Assembly (NCBI RefSeq): GCF_021403115.1 | Contig: NZ_JAJSSH010000002.1 | Coordinates: forward strand, 124,001 to 188,000 | DNA length: 64,000 nt | From: Sphingobium sufflavum | GTDB taxonomy: Bacteria > Pseudomonadota > Alphaproteobacteria > Sphingomonadales > Sphingomonadaceae | Direction of reading: 5' to 3' | Part shown: positions 30,123-38,301 of the stretch, in pieces | Layout: each line of letters starts with the position of its first letter | Position numbering within the stretch: the stretch's first letter is position 1 | The notes under the pieces: model-generated | Told to the model about the DNA's origin: nothing | The model's input: the letters and a program-made list of their open reading frames with translations, nothing else | Database searches by the model: none | Position numbers and translations under genes: made by a program

Positions 30123-30899
30123 ATGGACTCAGAACGAAGCCAGCCCCTGATCGGGCCGGACGATCCGCCGCCTGTCCGCGTCACTAACCCCGGCGGGCGG
30201 TCATCGTTCCTTCTGATCGGGGATCATGCGGGCCGGGCGATCCCGGCGCGGCTGGGATCGCTGGGGTTGGGGCAGGCCGATCTGGCCCGGCACATCGCCT
30301 GCGACATCGGCGTGGCGGGGCTGGGGCGGCGGCTGGCGGGGGAGTTGAACGCCTGCTTCATCGAACAGGTCTATTCCCGCCTCGTCATCGACTGCAACCG
30401 GCCGGAAGGGCATGGCGAGGCGTTCGTGGAGGAAAGCGACGGGACCGTCATAACGGGCAATGGCTCGCTGGACGCGCGCGCGCGGGCGGAGCGGCGGGCG
30501 GCCATCGCCACGCCCTATCAGGCGGCCATCGCGGCGGAACTGGCGCGTCGGGACGCGCAGGGGACGGCGACGGTGCTGGTGGCGCTGCACAGCTTCACGC
30601 CCGTGATGCAGGGGGTGGCCCGGCCATGGGACATCGGCGTGCTGCATGACGGCGGGGACACGGGCTTTGCGCGGGCGCTGCTGGCGCGGTTGCGCGGGGC
30701 GGGCGGCGTGGTGGTGGGGGATAATGAACCCTATCGGATGGACGCGACGGACCATAGCGTCCCGCTCCACGCCTATGCGGCGCGGCGGCCCTATGCGGAA
30801 CTGGAGGTGCGGCAGGACCATCTATCCGATGCGGCGGGCCAGTCGCTGTGGGCGGCGCGGCTGGCGGCGGCGCTGCAAGGGGCGCTGGCGGATGGGTGA
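30123..30899 (+). CDS. N-formylglutamate amidohydrolase family protein
   Basis: A 258-residue protein of the FGase family. The metal-site histidine segment is LLIGDHAGRAIPARLG, followed by the HIACDIGVAGLGRRLA motif, the YSRLVIDCNRP motif and a later LVALHSFTPVM histidine. Family members hydrolyse N-formyl-L-glutamate in histidine breakdown, but many paralogues have unknown substrates, and no hut gene is nearby. Its start codon overlaps on the opposite strand with a possible start of the transglutaminase gene. It overlaps the downstream kinase by eight bases. Confidence 0.8.
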   Translation: MDSERSQPLIGPDDPPPVRVTNPGGRSSFLLIGDHAGRAIPARLGSLGLGQADLARHIACDIGVAGLGRRLAGELNACFIEQVYSRLVIDCNRPEGHGEAFVEESDGTVITGNGSLDARARAERRAAIATPYQAAIAAELARRDAQGTATVLVALHSFTPVMQGVARPWDIGVLHDGGDTGFARALLARLRGAGGVVVGDNEPYRMDATDHSVPLHAYAARRPYAELEVRQDHLSDAAGQSLWAARLAAALQGALADG

Positions 30900-31812
30900 G
30901 GGGGCGGGAGCGGGCGAGCGCGAGCGCGAGCGCCTCTATGGCTGTGTGGAGGCGGGGGGCACGAAGATGGTGCTGGGCATCGCCAGCGGCGCGGGCGCGG
31001 TGCTGGACAGCCTGACCATCCCGACGACGCTGCCCGACGAAACGATCGGCGCGGCGGTGGCATGGCTGGACAGGGCGGCGCGGCCTTATGGCGCGCTGTC
31101 CGCCATCGGCATCGCGAGTTTTGGCCCGGCGGGGATCGACCGGGGCGGGGCCGACTGGGGCCGCATCACCGCGACGCCCAAGCCGGGCTGGCGCGATTGC
31201 GACATGGCGGGGCCGTTCGCCCGCGCGCTGAACCTGCCGATAGGTTTCGACACGGACGTCAACGCCGCCGCGCTGGCGGAGCATCGCTGGGGCGCGGCGC
31301 AGGGGGAACGGGTCGCCGCCTATGTCACGCTGGGCACCGGGATCGGCGGCGGCGTGGTGATCGACGGACGGCCGCTGCACGGGCGCACCCACCCGGAGAT
31401 GGGGCATGTCCGGGTGCGGCGCGACCCCGCCGACGGGGATTTCGGCGGCATCTGCCCCTTTCATGGCGACTGCCTGGAGGGGCTGGCGAGCGGCCCGGCG
31501 ATCCTCGCGCGCTGGGGCGTGTCGCTGTCCGACCTGCCCGCCGACCACCCCGGTCCTGCGATAATCGCGGGCTATGTCGCGCAACTGTGCATCGCGCTGG
31601 AGGCCATGATGGCGCCGGGGCGGATCGTGATCGGCGGCGGCGTGGCGAAGACACCGGGCCTGCTGGCGCGCATCCGGGCAGCGGCGGAGGGGCTGGCGGG
31701 CGGCTATTTCCCCGGCTTCGACGGTGCGCGGATCGTGGCGCCGGGGCTGGGCGAGCGGTCCGGGCTGCTGGGCGCGCTGGTGCTGGCTGAGGGGGTGGTG
31801 GGGATGCGGTAG
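30892..31812 (+). CDS. ROK family sugar kinase (fructokinase-like)
   Basis: A 306-residue kinase. The ATP phosphate motif is near the N-terminus (GCVEAGGTKMVLGIA), the catalytic Asp is in GFDTDVNAAALAEHRWGAA, the ROK signature continues through TLGTGIGGGVVIDGRPLHG, and the zinc-binding segment is GHVRVRRD ... CPFHGDCLEGLASGPA. This form matches fructokinase/glucokinase-like ROK enzymes. It overlaps the preceding amidohydrolase gene, so the two are co-translated, yet no sugar transporter or regulator accompanies them. The first ten residues (GAGERERER) are low complexity and may be a poorly chosen start. Confidence 0.85.
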   Translation: MGEGAGAGERERERLYGCVEAGGTKMVLGIASGAGAVLDSLTIPTTLPDETIGAAVAWLDRAARPYGALSAIGIASFGPAGIDRGGADWGRITATPKPGWRDCDMAGPFARALNLPIGFDTDVNAAALAEHRWGAAQGERVAAYVTLGTGIGGGVVIDGRPLHGRTHPEMGHVRVRRDPADGDFGGICPFHGDCLEGLASGPAILARWGVSLSDLPADHPGPAIIAGYVAQLCIALEAMMAPGRIVIGGGVAKTPGLLARIRAAAEGLAGGYFPGFDGARIVAPGLGERSGLLGALVLAEGVVGMR

Positions 31813-31875
31813 GGGTGGCGAGGCAGATGGCGAAGCGGCGCTGGGGACGGAAGCCCCCGGCCGCTTCGCACAGGG

Positions 31876-32796
31876 TCAGAACTTCACGGAGGCTTCCAGG
31901 GAACCGAAGCCATAGGTCCGGTGGTAATCATTCGCATCCACGTTTGAATTGCGCACCTGATAGCGCAGTCCGGCGTTGCCTGCGAAATCTATGCCATGGA
32001 TGTCGAACGTGACTTCGACCCCGCCGCTCGTCTTGTAACTCCAGTCCTTACGGTCTTTGACGAGCTGCGGAACGCTGTCGAAACTGCGCCGGGACACATC
32101 GAATTTTGCAAACAGATTGAATTTGGCTGTCAGGTCGAGGGAGGGGGTTATTCCTTTCACCGACGCTTTCGTCTGCCAATAGCGTTGCGTGCCGTCGGAC
32201 GACCAGTTTCGCGCTATGTCAGCCCCTATGATGAGCTTCCAGTTGCTTTTGCAGACGCCATCCTCGATGGCCGAGCAATGCCATGGATTATTGGTGGTAT
32301 AGGAGAAACCGCCGCTCAGATTGTCGTCATATCTTTTGTGACCATCGATAAATCCCGACTGTCCGTCAGTATGTCGAAAGAGAAAATAGGGTTTGATCTT
32401 CCCTTCATATTTTTTGACATGCCTTTTCAGCAGGGTGTTTCGCTGCAACAAGTCATCCAAATTCTTGGCCGTATTGCCTAACCCGATCTCGGCATAGGTC
32501 GCACTACTGGGATCCTGATCGTCAAAGGCCTGGGGAGAGTAGGTGGCGCCGCCTTTGAAACGCAGGGGCCAGGTCTTGAAGAGAAAATCGGATTTCACGA
32601 TTTCGATACTGACCTCATGCTCGCCTTCGTCGACCAAATCCTGCGCACTGCCTTTTGGAAGGCGTGCAGCGTTGAAACCAATACCCATTGTCGCGGTCGC
32701 TTCCCACTGTGGTGGTGGGGTCAGGGTCGAGTCAGCTTGCGCAAATGTCGGATAGCAAGACAAGGCGGCGGCCGAAAATATCCTCAGATTCTTCAT
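31876..32796 (-). CDS. putative outer-membrane protein of unknown family
   Basis: I do not recognise this 306-residue protein. It has a signal peptide (MKNLRIFSAAALSCYPTFAQA) and a mature part with alternating strand-like segments (ATYAEIGLGN, KPYFLFRHTDG, GGFSYTTN, LTAKFNLFAKFDVS), ending GSLEASVKF with a terminal Phe, the hallmark of a beta-barrel inserted by BAM. It contains one likely disulfide pair (CSAIEDGVC). Codon and base use are clearly more AT-rich than all neighbours, and the AT-rich character continues about 150 bases upstream, which suggests recent acquisition. It is flanked by unrelated genes. Confidence 0.75.
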   Translation of the reverse strand: MKNLRIFSAAALSCYPTFAQADSTLTPPPQWEATATMGIGFNAARLPKGSAQDLVDEGEHEVSIEIVKSDFLFKTWPLRFKGGATYSPQAFDDQDPSSATYAEIGLGNTAKNLDDLLQRNTLLKRHVKKYEGKIKPYFLFRHTDGQSGFIDGHKRYDDNLSGGFSYTTNNPWHCSAIEDGVCKSNWKLIIGADIARNWSSDGTQRYWQTKASVKGITPSLDLTAKFNLFAKFDVSRRSFDSVPQLVKDRKDWSYKTSGGVEVTFDIHGIDFAGNAGLRYQVRNSNVDANDYHRTYGFGSLEASVKF

Positions 32797-32967
32797 AATG
32801 GTCCCCTTTTTGCCATTTACTTATAGTAATGGTTGAAATCGGGGAGATGGAATTTGAAACGAAATGAATTATTCAGAAAAACTTTGGGTGAATCCGGGCA
32901 AGAAGTTTCCATAGCCACTAGGAATATTTATAATCCGGTCTGCGTGTCGTCGGAAACAGTTCCCCCC

Positions 32968-33681
32968 TTATACCACCGCGTCCAGCAGCGTCATCGTGCC
33001 CGCCCATGCCAGCTTCGCGGACAGTGCGTCATAGGCGATGCCCTCGCGGCCCATCTCGTCGGCGTGCGGGTCGGTGAAGCTGTGGAACGCCTGCCCGAAG
33101 ATGGTGATGGCATAGTCGGCTTCCGCCGCGATCATCTCCGCGCGCAGGGCGTCCACGTCGGAGAGGGGGGCGTAGGGGTCGCGCCCGCCGGTGTAGACGG
33201 CGACCTTGCCCTTGACCGCGCCGGGCTGCGCCGGGGCGGCGGTCTTCAATATGCCATGGTAGCTGATGATGGCGCGGGCGTCCGCGCCGCCGCGCGCCAG
33301 TTCCAGCACGCACATCCCGCCGAAGCAATAGCCGATGGCGGCGACGCGGGCCGGATCGACGCCGGGCAGGGTCTTGAGATGCTCATACCAGGCGGTGACG
33401 CGGGCGCGCAGGCGGCCGGGCGTGCCGACGAGGCTGGAGAAAGGCTCGCCCGCATCCTCCGGCGCGCCATAATGGATGCCGCCGCCATACATGTCCGCCG
33501 CCAGCGCGATATAGCCCGCGTCGGCGAGGATTTGCGCGCGCTCATGCATGGCGGGGCCGATGCCATGAGCGTTGTGGACGACCAGCACGGCGGGATGCGG
33601 TCCCGGCCCGGCCGGTACGGCGATCCGCCCGATCAGGTCCGCGCCCTCGTGATGCAACGCAATCGCCGCCAGTTCCGCCAT
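32968..33681 (-). CDS. dienelactone hydrolase family protein
   Basis: A 237-residue alpha/beta hydrolase. The nucleophile is Cys119 in AAIGYCFGGMCVLEL, as in dienelactone hydrolase, with Asp in YTGGRDPYAPL and His in FGQAFHSFTDP completing the triad. The family opens dienelactones in chloroaromatic breakdown, but many members act on other esters, and no aromatic pathway genes are nearby. A hairpin with CGTCAT/ATGACG ends lies just upstream of its start. Confidence 0.85.
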   Translation of the reverse strand: MAELAAIALHHEGADLIGRIAVPAGPGPHPAVLVVHNAHGIGPAMHERAQILADAGYIALAADMYGGGIHYGAPEDAGEPFSSLVGTPGRLRARVTAWYEHLKTLPGVDPARVAAIGYCFGGMCVLELARGGADARAIISYHGILKTAAPAQPGAVKGKVAVYTGGRDPYAPLSDVDALRAEMIAAEADYAITIFGQAFHSFTDPHADEMGREGIAYDALSAKLAWAGTMTLLDAVV

Positions 33682-33694
33682 GCTGTCCTCTCCC

Positions 33695-33727
33695 CGTCAT
33701 GCCGCGCCGGTGCGGCGCAGGATGACG
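33695..33727. repeat. REP-like hairpin element
   Basis: CGTCAT at the left and ATGACG at the right enclose complementary GC-rich arms (gccgcgcc with ggtgcggcgc). It shares its ends with similar elements near 40.4, 57.0 and 61.95 kb. Confidence 0.5.
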
Positions 33728-33915
33728 AGAGCGTTGCCCCATCGGGCGAAAAGCTTCGTCATTCTGATGCCGCATCGTCCAGGCCGTCGACCGGAACGGT
33801 CAACGGGAAAGGGCACTAGAGCAGCAAGGGGGACGAGACAATCGCCTGCCGGAACGGGGCGCCTGCCCGATCGTCCAATGGGCATGGCCGGTCGTCCGGG
33901 CGGAGTCCGGGCCGG

Positions 33916-33955
33916 GCAAGGCAAGGCAAGGCAAGGCAAGGCAAGGCAAGGCAAG
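33916..33955 (+). repeat. pentanucleotide microsatellite (GCAAG)8
   Basis: Eight perfect tandem copies of GCAAG. A five-base unit changes reading frame with each gain or loss, so such tracts can switch genes on and off. Here it lies in non-coding sequence, about 180 bases downstream of the LysR stop and 235 bases before the dienelactone hydrolase start. Confidence 0.9.
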
Positions 33956-34133
33956 GTGGGGGTGTGGAGGCCATGGGCCGCCATCCCGAAAGGGACGCGG
34001 GATAGCGTCGCGGAGCGCCATCGCGCCCGCTGTGTGGGAGGGGTGTCGATTGTCCTCCGCATCAGGGGGCGGCTGGCGGCTGGCGGCTGGCGGAGACGCG
34101 GGAAAGGGAGAGGCGGGCGCCGCTCACGCGGCG

Positions 34134-35012
34134 CTATGGACGGGGGGACAGGCCGCCCGCGATGCTGCGCAGCCACTCCATCACCGCCACGACCCGCGCG
34201 ACGCGGCGCAGGTCGGCATGGACCACCATCCAGTAGGTGCGGTTGATGACGATCTCCGGCAGGATCGGCACCAGCGTCGGATCGTCGTGCGCCATGAAAT
34301 GATGCAGCACGCACAACCCCACGCCGCTGCGCGTCATGGCGTGCTGCACGGCGATGCTGCTGCTGGTGATCGTCGCGCCCAGCGCGGGGTCGATCTCCTC
34401 CAGATAGCGCAGCGCGTCCCAGAAGATGAAGTCGGGGATATAGCCGATGAGGGTGCGGGTGCGCAGGTCGGCAAGGTCCGTCACCATGCCGTGCCGCTCG
34501 ATATAGCTGCGGCTGGCGTAAAGGCCGAGTCGATAGTCGCCGATCCGGGACACGATCAGGCTGCCGCTGGCTGGGCGATTGAGCATGATGGCGATGTCCG
34601 CCTCCCGCTTCGACGGGTTGAGGAAGCCATGGGTGCTGGCCAGTTCCAGCGCGATGCCCGGATGGGCGGCGTGGAAGGCGGGCAGGGTGGGCGCGACAAG
34701 GGCGGTGGCAAACCCTTCGGGCAGGCTGATCCGCACCGTGCCCGCCAGCCGGTTGCTCTCCCCGGTCAGGTCGCCGCTGGCCGCGAGGATGGACCGCTCC
34801 ACCTCCTCCGCATGATGGCGCAGTTTCTCGCCCGCGTCGGTCAGGCGGTGGCCCTGCGGCCCGGCCTCGAACAGCGCGGCGTTGAGCGCATGGGACAGCC
34901 GTTCCACCCGGCGGCCCACCGTGGTCGCATCCACGCCCAACCGCGCCGCCGCCCCGCTGAGCGTCCCCGCGCGCTCTACGGCCAAGAAAAAACGCAGATC
35001 GTCCCACTGCAT
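34134..35012 (-). CDS. LysR family transcriptional regulator
   Basis: A 292-residue regulator. The N-terminal winged helix has WDDLRFFLAVERAGTLSGAAARLGVDATTVGRRVERL, and the co-inducer domain follows (TVRISLPEGFATALVAPTLPAFHAAHPGIALEL). It is divergent from mmsA with a 105-base gap that carries a perfect inverted repeat, so it is probably the regulator of the valine/isobutyrate degradation genes and of itself. The inducer is not known; a pathway intermediate such as 3-hydroxyisobutyrate is plausible inference. Confidence 0.9.
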   Translation of the reverse strand: MQWDDLRFFLAVERAGTLSGAAARLGVDATTVGRRVERLSHALNAALFEAGPQGHRLTDAGEKLRHHAEEVERSILAASGDLTGESNRLAGTVRISLPEGFATALVAPTLPAFHAAHPGIALELASTHGFLNPSKREADIAIMLNRPASGSLIVSRIGDYRLGLYASRSYIERHGMVTDLADLRTRTLIGYIPDFIFWDALRYLEEIDPALGATITSSSIAVQHAMTRSGVGLCVLHHFMAHDDPTLVPILPEIVINRTYWMVVHADLRRVARVVAVMEWLRSIAGGLSPRP

Positions 35013-35023
35013 ATCGTCACAAT

Positions 35024-35039
35024 CCTGCAAAAATGCAGG
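35024..35039. promoter_or_regulatory. inverted repeat between lysR and mmsA (operator candidate)
   Basis: CCTGCA-AAAA-TGCAGG is a perfect 6-bp inverted repeat with a 4-base AT spacer, 11 bases before the LysR start and 79 bases before mmsA. Position and symmetry fit a LysR-type autoregulatory site. Confidence 0.5.
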
Positions 35040-35117
35040 TCGGCAATGCAACATCTCCTCTTTCTCCGCAACCATACAGGGTCTAAGACGCCGCCATCCC
35101 CATTGACGAGGTTTCCC

Positions 35118-36611
35118 ATGCGGCAGATCGACCATTTCCTGAGCGGCGGCGCGTCCTTCGCTCCGAAGCGCACCAGCGATGTTTTCAACCCCAGCACCGG
35201 CCAGGTGCAGGCGCAGGTCGCGCTGGGCGACCAGGCTGTGCTCGACGCCGCCGTGGCGAACGCGCAGGCGGTGCAGCCCAAGTGGGCCGCGATGAACCCG
35301 CAGCGCCGCGCCCGCGTGATGTTCAAGTTCAAGGAACTGATCGAGAAGAACATGCAGTCGCTGGCCGAGATGCTGGCCGCCGAGCATGGCAAGGTCGTGG
35401 ACGACGCCAAGGGCGACATCCAGCGCGGTCTGGAAGTCGTGGAATTCTGCGCCGGCATCCCGCACGCGCTGAAGGGCGAATATTCGCAGGGCGCAGGCCC
35501 CGGCATCGACGTCTATTCCATGCGGCAGGCGCTGGGCGTGGGCGCGGGCATCACCCCGTTCAACTTCCCCGCGATGATCCCGCTGTGGATGGCGGCCCCC
35601 GCGATCGCGGTCGGCAACACCTTCATCCTGAAGCCGTCGGAGCGTGACCCCTCGGTCCCCAACCGCCTGGCCGAACTGTTCCTGGAAGCCGGCGCGCCCG
35701 AAGGTGTGTTGCAGGTCGTCCATGGCGACAAGGAAATGGTGGACGCGATCCTCGACCACCCCGGCATCGCCGCCGTCAGCTTCGTCGGGTCGTCCGACAT
35801 CGCGCAATATGTCTACAGCCGCGGCGTCGCCTCCGGCAAGCGCGTGCAGGCGATGGGCGGGGCCAAGAACCACGCCATCGTCATGCCCGACGCGGACCTG
35901 GACCAGACCGTCAACGACATCATGGGCGCAGCCTATGGTTCGGCGGGCGAGCGCTGCATGGCCCTGCCCGTCGCCGTGCCGGTCGGTGAGGAAACCGCCG
36001 AGCGCCTGCGCGAGAAGCTGATCGCCGCCATCGACAAGCTGAAGGTCGGCATCTCCACCGATCCCGAAGCGCAATATGGCCCGGTCGTCACCGCCATCCA
36101 CAAGCAGAAGATCGAGAACTGGATCCAGACCGGCGTCGACGAGGGCGCGGAACTGGTCGTCGACGGTCGCGGCTTCTCGCTTCAGGGCTATGAGGAAGGC
36201 TTCTTTGTCGGCCCCAGCCTGTTCGACCATGTCACCACCGACATGAGCGCGTACAAGGAGGAAATCTTCGGCCCGGTCCTCCAGATCGTCCGCGCCAAGG
36301 ATTTCGAGGAGGCGCTGGAGCTGCCCACCCGCCACCAATATGGAAATGGCGTCGCCATCTTCACGCGCAACGGCCATGCGGCCCGCGAATTCGCGCAGCG
36401 CGTGCAGGTCGGCATGGTCGGCATCAACGTGCCGATCCCGGTGCCGGTCAGCTACCACAGCTTTGGCGGCTGGAAGCGGTCCGCGTTCGGCGACCATAAC
36501 CAGTATGGCATGGAAGGCATCCGCTTCTGGACCAAGACCAAGCTGGTCACGCAGCGTTGGCCGGACGGCGGCGCGGGCGACAGCGCCTTCATCATCCCCA
36601 CCATGGGGTGA
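35118..36611 (+). CDS. mmsA: CoA-acylating methylmalonate-semialdehyde dehydrogenase
   Basis: A 497-residue aldehyde dehydrogenase. The catalytic Cys280 lies in GSAGERCMALPVAV, the wording specific to MmsA, with GITPFNFPAM (oxyanion Asn149) and the family C-terminus (TKTKLVTQRWP). It converts methylmalonate semialdehyde with CoA and NAD to propionyl-CoA, the last step of valine catabolism here. It is the first plus-strand gene after the LysR regulator, and the rest of the pathway follows on the same strand. Confidence 0.95.
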   Translation: MRQIDHFLSGGASFAPKRTSDVFNPSTGQVQAQVALGDQAVLDAAVANAQAVQPKWAAMNPQRRARVMFKFKELIEKNMQSLAEMLAAEHGKVVDDAKGDIQRGLEVVEFCAGIPHALKGEYSQGAGPGIDVYSMRQALGVGAGITPFNFPAMIPLWMAAPAIAVGNTFILKPSERDPSVPNRLAELFLEAGAPEGVLQVVHGDKEMVDAILDHPGIAAVSFVGSSDIAQYVYSRGVASGKRVQAMGGAKNHAIVMPDADLDQTVNDIMGAAYGSAGERCMALPVAVPVGEETAERLREKLIAAIDKLKVGISTDPEAQYGPVVTAIHKQKIENWIQTGVDEGAELVVDGRGFSLQGYEEGFFVGPSLFDHVTTDMSAYKEEIFGPVLQIVRAKDFEEALELPTRHQYGNGVAIFTRNGHAAREFAQRVQVGMVGINVPIPVPVSYHSFGGWKRSAFGDHNQYGMEGIRFWTKTKLVTQRWPDGGAGDSAFIIPTMG

Positions 36612-36668
36612 CAGGCCCCTGATGGGCCGGCAGGTCCATGATGGCGTAACAGGCCCATGATAGCGTAA
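36612..36668 (+). repeat. three tandem 19-base repeats after mmsA
   Basis: Copies at 36612-36630, 36631-36649 and 36650-36668; the second and third differ at two positions and the first is more diverged. All begin CAGG and carry a TGAT core. The array starts directly after the stop codon. Confidence 0.75.
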
Positions 36669-36723
36669 CAGGGAGGGCGGCCCGGCAATCGCCGGGTCGC
36701 CCGCCATGGCACGGGAGGACAGG

Positions 36724-37017
36724 ATGGGACGGACAGCTCTGCTCGCGGGGATCGCGCTTCTGGCGGGATGCGCCCCGAAAACGGCGACGATCCCGCCCCT
36801 TCCCCGTCCGCCCGGAGACTGTGTGGCCGCGCCCGCGCAGACCCGGATCGGCGCAAAATGGTCCGAGGCGCTGGGCGCGGAGCTGCTGACGCTCACAGGC
36901 TCCCGCACGCTGCGCGCGCTGGGACCGGGCATGGCGGCGACAATGGATTTCAGGCCCGATCGACTGACCGTGGCCTATGACGAGAATCAGGTAATCGTCA
37001 GGATCGGCTGCGGCTGA
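36724..37017 (+). CDS. I78 family peptidase inhibitor, lipoprotein
   Basis: A 97-residue protein with a lipoprotein signal (MGRTALLAGIALLAGC) and a mature domain that matches the I78 inhibitor family: a first Cys in GDCVAAPAQ, then the IGAKWSEALGAELLTLTG segment, the RALGPGMAATMDFRPDRLTV motif and the final IVRIGCG, so the two outer cysteines probably form a disulfide. It should inhibit serine peptidases in the periplasm. The ATG at 36724 follows a gggagg site. It sits between mmsA and the acyl-CoA dehydrogenase without an obvious link to valine breakdown. Confidence 0.8.
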   Translation: MGRTALLAGIALLAGCAPKTATIPPLPRPPGDCVAAPAQTRIGAKWSEALGAELLTLTGSRTLRALGPGMAATMDFRPDRLTVAYDENQVIVRIGCG

Positions 37018-37059
37018 TACGCGGACGGATCGACCTTTTGAGAGGATGCAGGGTTTAGT

Positions 37060-38202
37060 ATGACCGGACAATTTTCCCTCACCGAAGACCAGCTCGCCAT
37101 TCAGGAGATGGCCCGCCGGTTCACCGCCGAGCAGATCACCCCCTTTGCAGCGGAGTGGGACGAGAAGCACCATTACCCCGTCGATGTGTGGAAGGCCGCC
37201 GGGCAGCTCGGCTTTGGCGCCATCTATGCGTCGGAGGAGAATGGCGGCACGGGGCTGGGTCGTCTGGAGGCGGCGCTGATCTTTGAGGCGCTGTCCTATG
37301 GCTGCCCGGCGACGGCCGCCTATATCTCCGTCCATAATATGGCGACGTGGATCGTCGACAGCTTTGCCGACGACCAGTTGAAGCAGCGCTATCTGCCCGG
37401 CCTGACCAGCATGGACCTGCTCGGCGGATATTGCCTGACGGAGCCGGGTTCGGGGTCCGACGCCGCCGCGCTCAAGACGACCGCACGGCTGGAGGGCGAC
37501 CATTATGTCGTCAACGGCACCAAGCAGTTCATCACCGGTGGCGGCGTCAACGACGTCTATGTCGTGATGGTCCGCACCGGCGACGATGGCCCCAGGGGGA
37601 TCAGCGCGCTGGTCATCGAAAAGGGCTGGGAGGGCGTCAGCTTCGGCGCGCCGGAGAAGAAGCTGGGCTGGAACGCCTCGCCCACCGCGCAGGTCATCCT
37701 GGACAATGTGAAGGTGCCGGTCGCCAACCGCCTGGGCAAGGAAGGCGATGGCTTCAAATTCGCGATGGCGGGCCTCGACGGGGGCCGGGTGAACATCGGC
37801 GCCTGCTCGCTGGGCGGGGCGCAGCGGTGCCTCGACGAGGCGGTGGGTTACGTCAAGGATCGCAGCCAGTTCGGCAAGACGCTGGCCGAGTTCCAGAACA
37901 CCCAGTTCACGCTGGCCGACATGGCGACCGACCTGGAGGCGGCGCGCGCGCTCCTCTATATTGCCGCCGACAAGGTGACGTCGGGTGCGCCGGACAAGAC
38001 GCGCTTTGCCGCCATGGCCAAGAAGCTGGCGTCCGACAATGGATCGCAGATCGTGGACAAGGCGCTCCAGATGTTCGGCGGCTATGGCTATCTCCGGGAC
38101 TATCCGATCGAGCGTTTCTGGCGCGACCTGCGCGTCCATCGCATCCTGGAGGGCGCGAACGAGATCATGCGCCTCGTCATCGGGCGCGACCTGCTGAAAT
38201 GA
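37060..38202 (+). CDS. acyl-CoA dehydrogenase, probable isobutyryl-CoA dehydrogenase
   Basis: A 380-residue flavoenzyme of normal length. Family segments are YCLTEPGSGSDAAALKTTA (FAD/substrate site), QFGKTLAEFQNTQFTLADMATDLEAARALLY and the C-terminal LEGANEIMRLVIGRDLL with the catalytic base Glu364. Its place among mmsA, a hydroxyisobutyryl-CoA hydrolase and mmsB points to oxidation of isobutyryl-CoA to methacrylyl-CoA (inference from context). Electrons go to ETF. Confidence 0.9.
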   Translation: MTGQFSLTEDQLAIQEMARRFTAEQITPFAAEWDEKHHYPVDVWKAAGQLGFGAIYASEENGGTGLGRLEAALIFEALSYGCPATAAYISVHNMATWIVDSFADDQLKQRYLPGLTSMDLLGGYCLTEPGSGSDAAALKTTARLEGDHYVVNGTKQFITGGGVNDVYVVMVRTGDDGPRGISALVIEKGWEGVSFGAPEKKLGWNASPTAQVILDNVKVPVANRLGKEGDGFKFAMAGLDGGRVNIGACSLGGAQRCLDEAVGYVKDRSQFGKTLAEFQNTQFTLADMATDLEAARALLYIAADKVTSGAPDKTRFAAMAKKLASDNGSQIVDKALQMFGGYGYLRDYPIERFWRDLRVHRILEGANEIMRLVIGRDLLK

Positions 38203-38301
38203 CCGGACGGCGGGCGGCCCGGTGTCGCCCGTCCTCCCCGTTCGACGGACCGCGCAGGGGCGCGGCCGCGATGATGAAGTGCGCCAGAGAGAGGATGCCC
38301 G

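Larger units (their letters stand above)
33682..34133. other. gene-free stretch with repeats
   Basis: A 452-base gap between the divergently ended dienelactone hydrolase and LysR genes. It holds a hairpin repeat near its left end and a (GCAAG)8 microsatellite, both listed separately. The open frames that cross it are low-complexity GC-rich and have no recognisable protein character. Confidence 0.6.

Noticed and set aside
33680-34246. 188-residue plus-strand frame spanning the (GCAAG)8 tract
   Set aside because: Composition is Arg/Gly-rich without domain features and its end overlaps the LysR gene; no ribosome-binding site.
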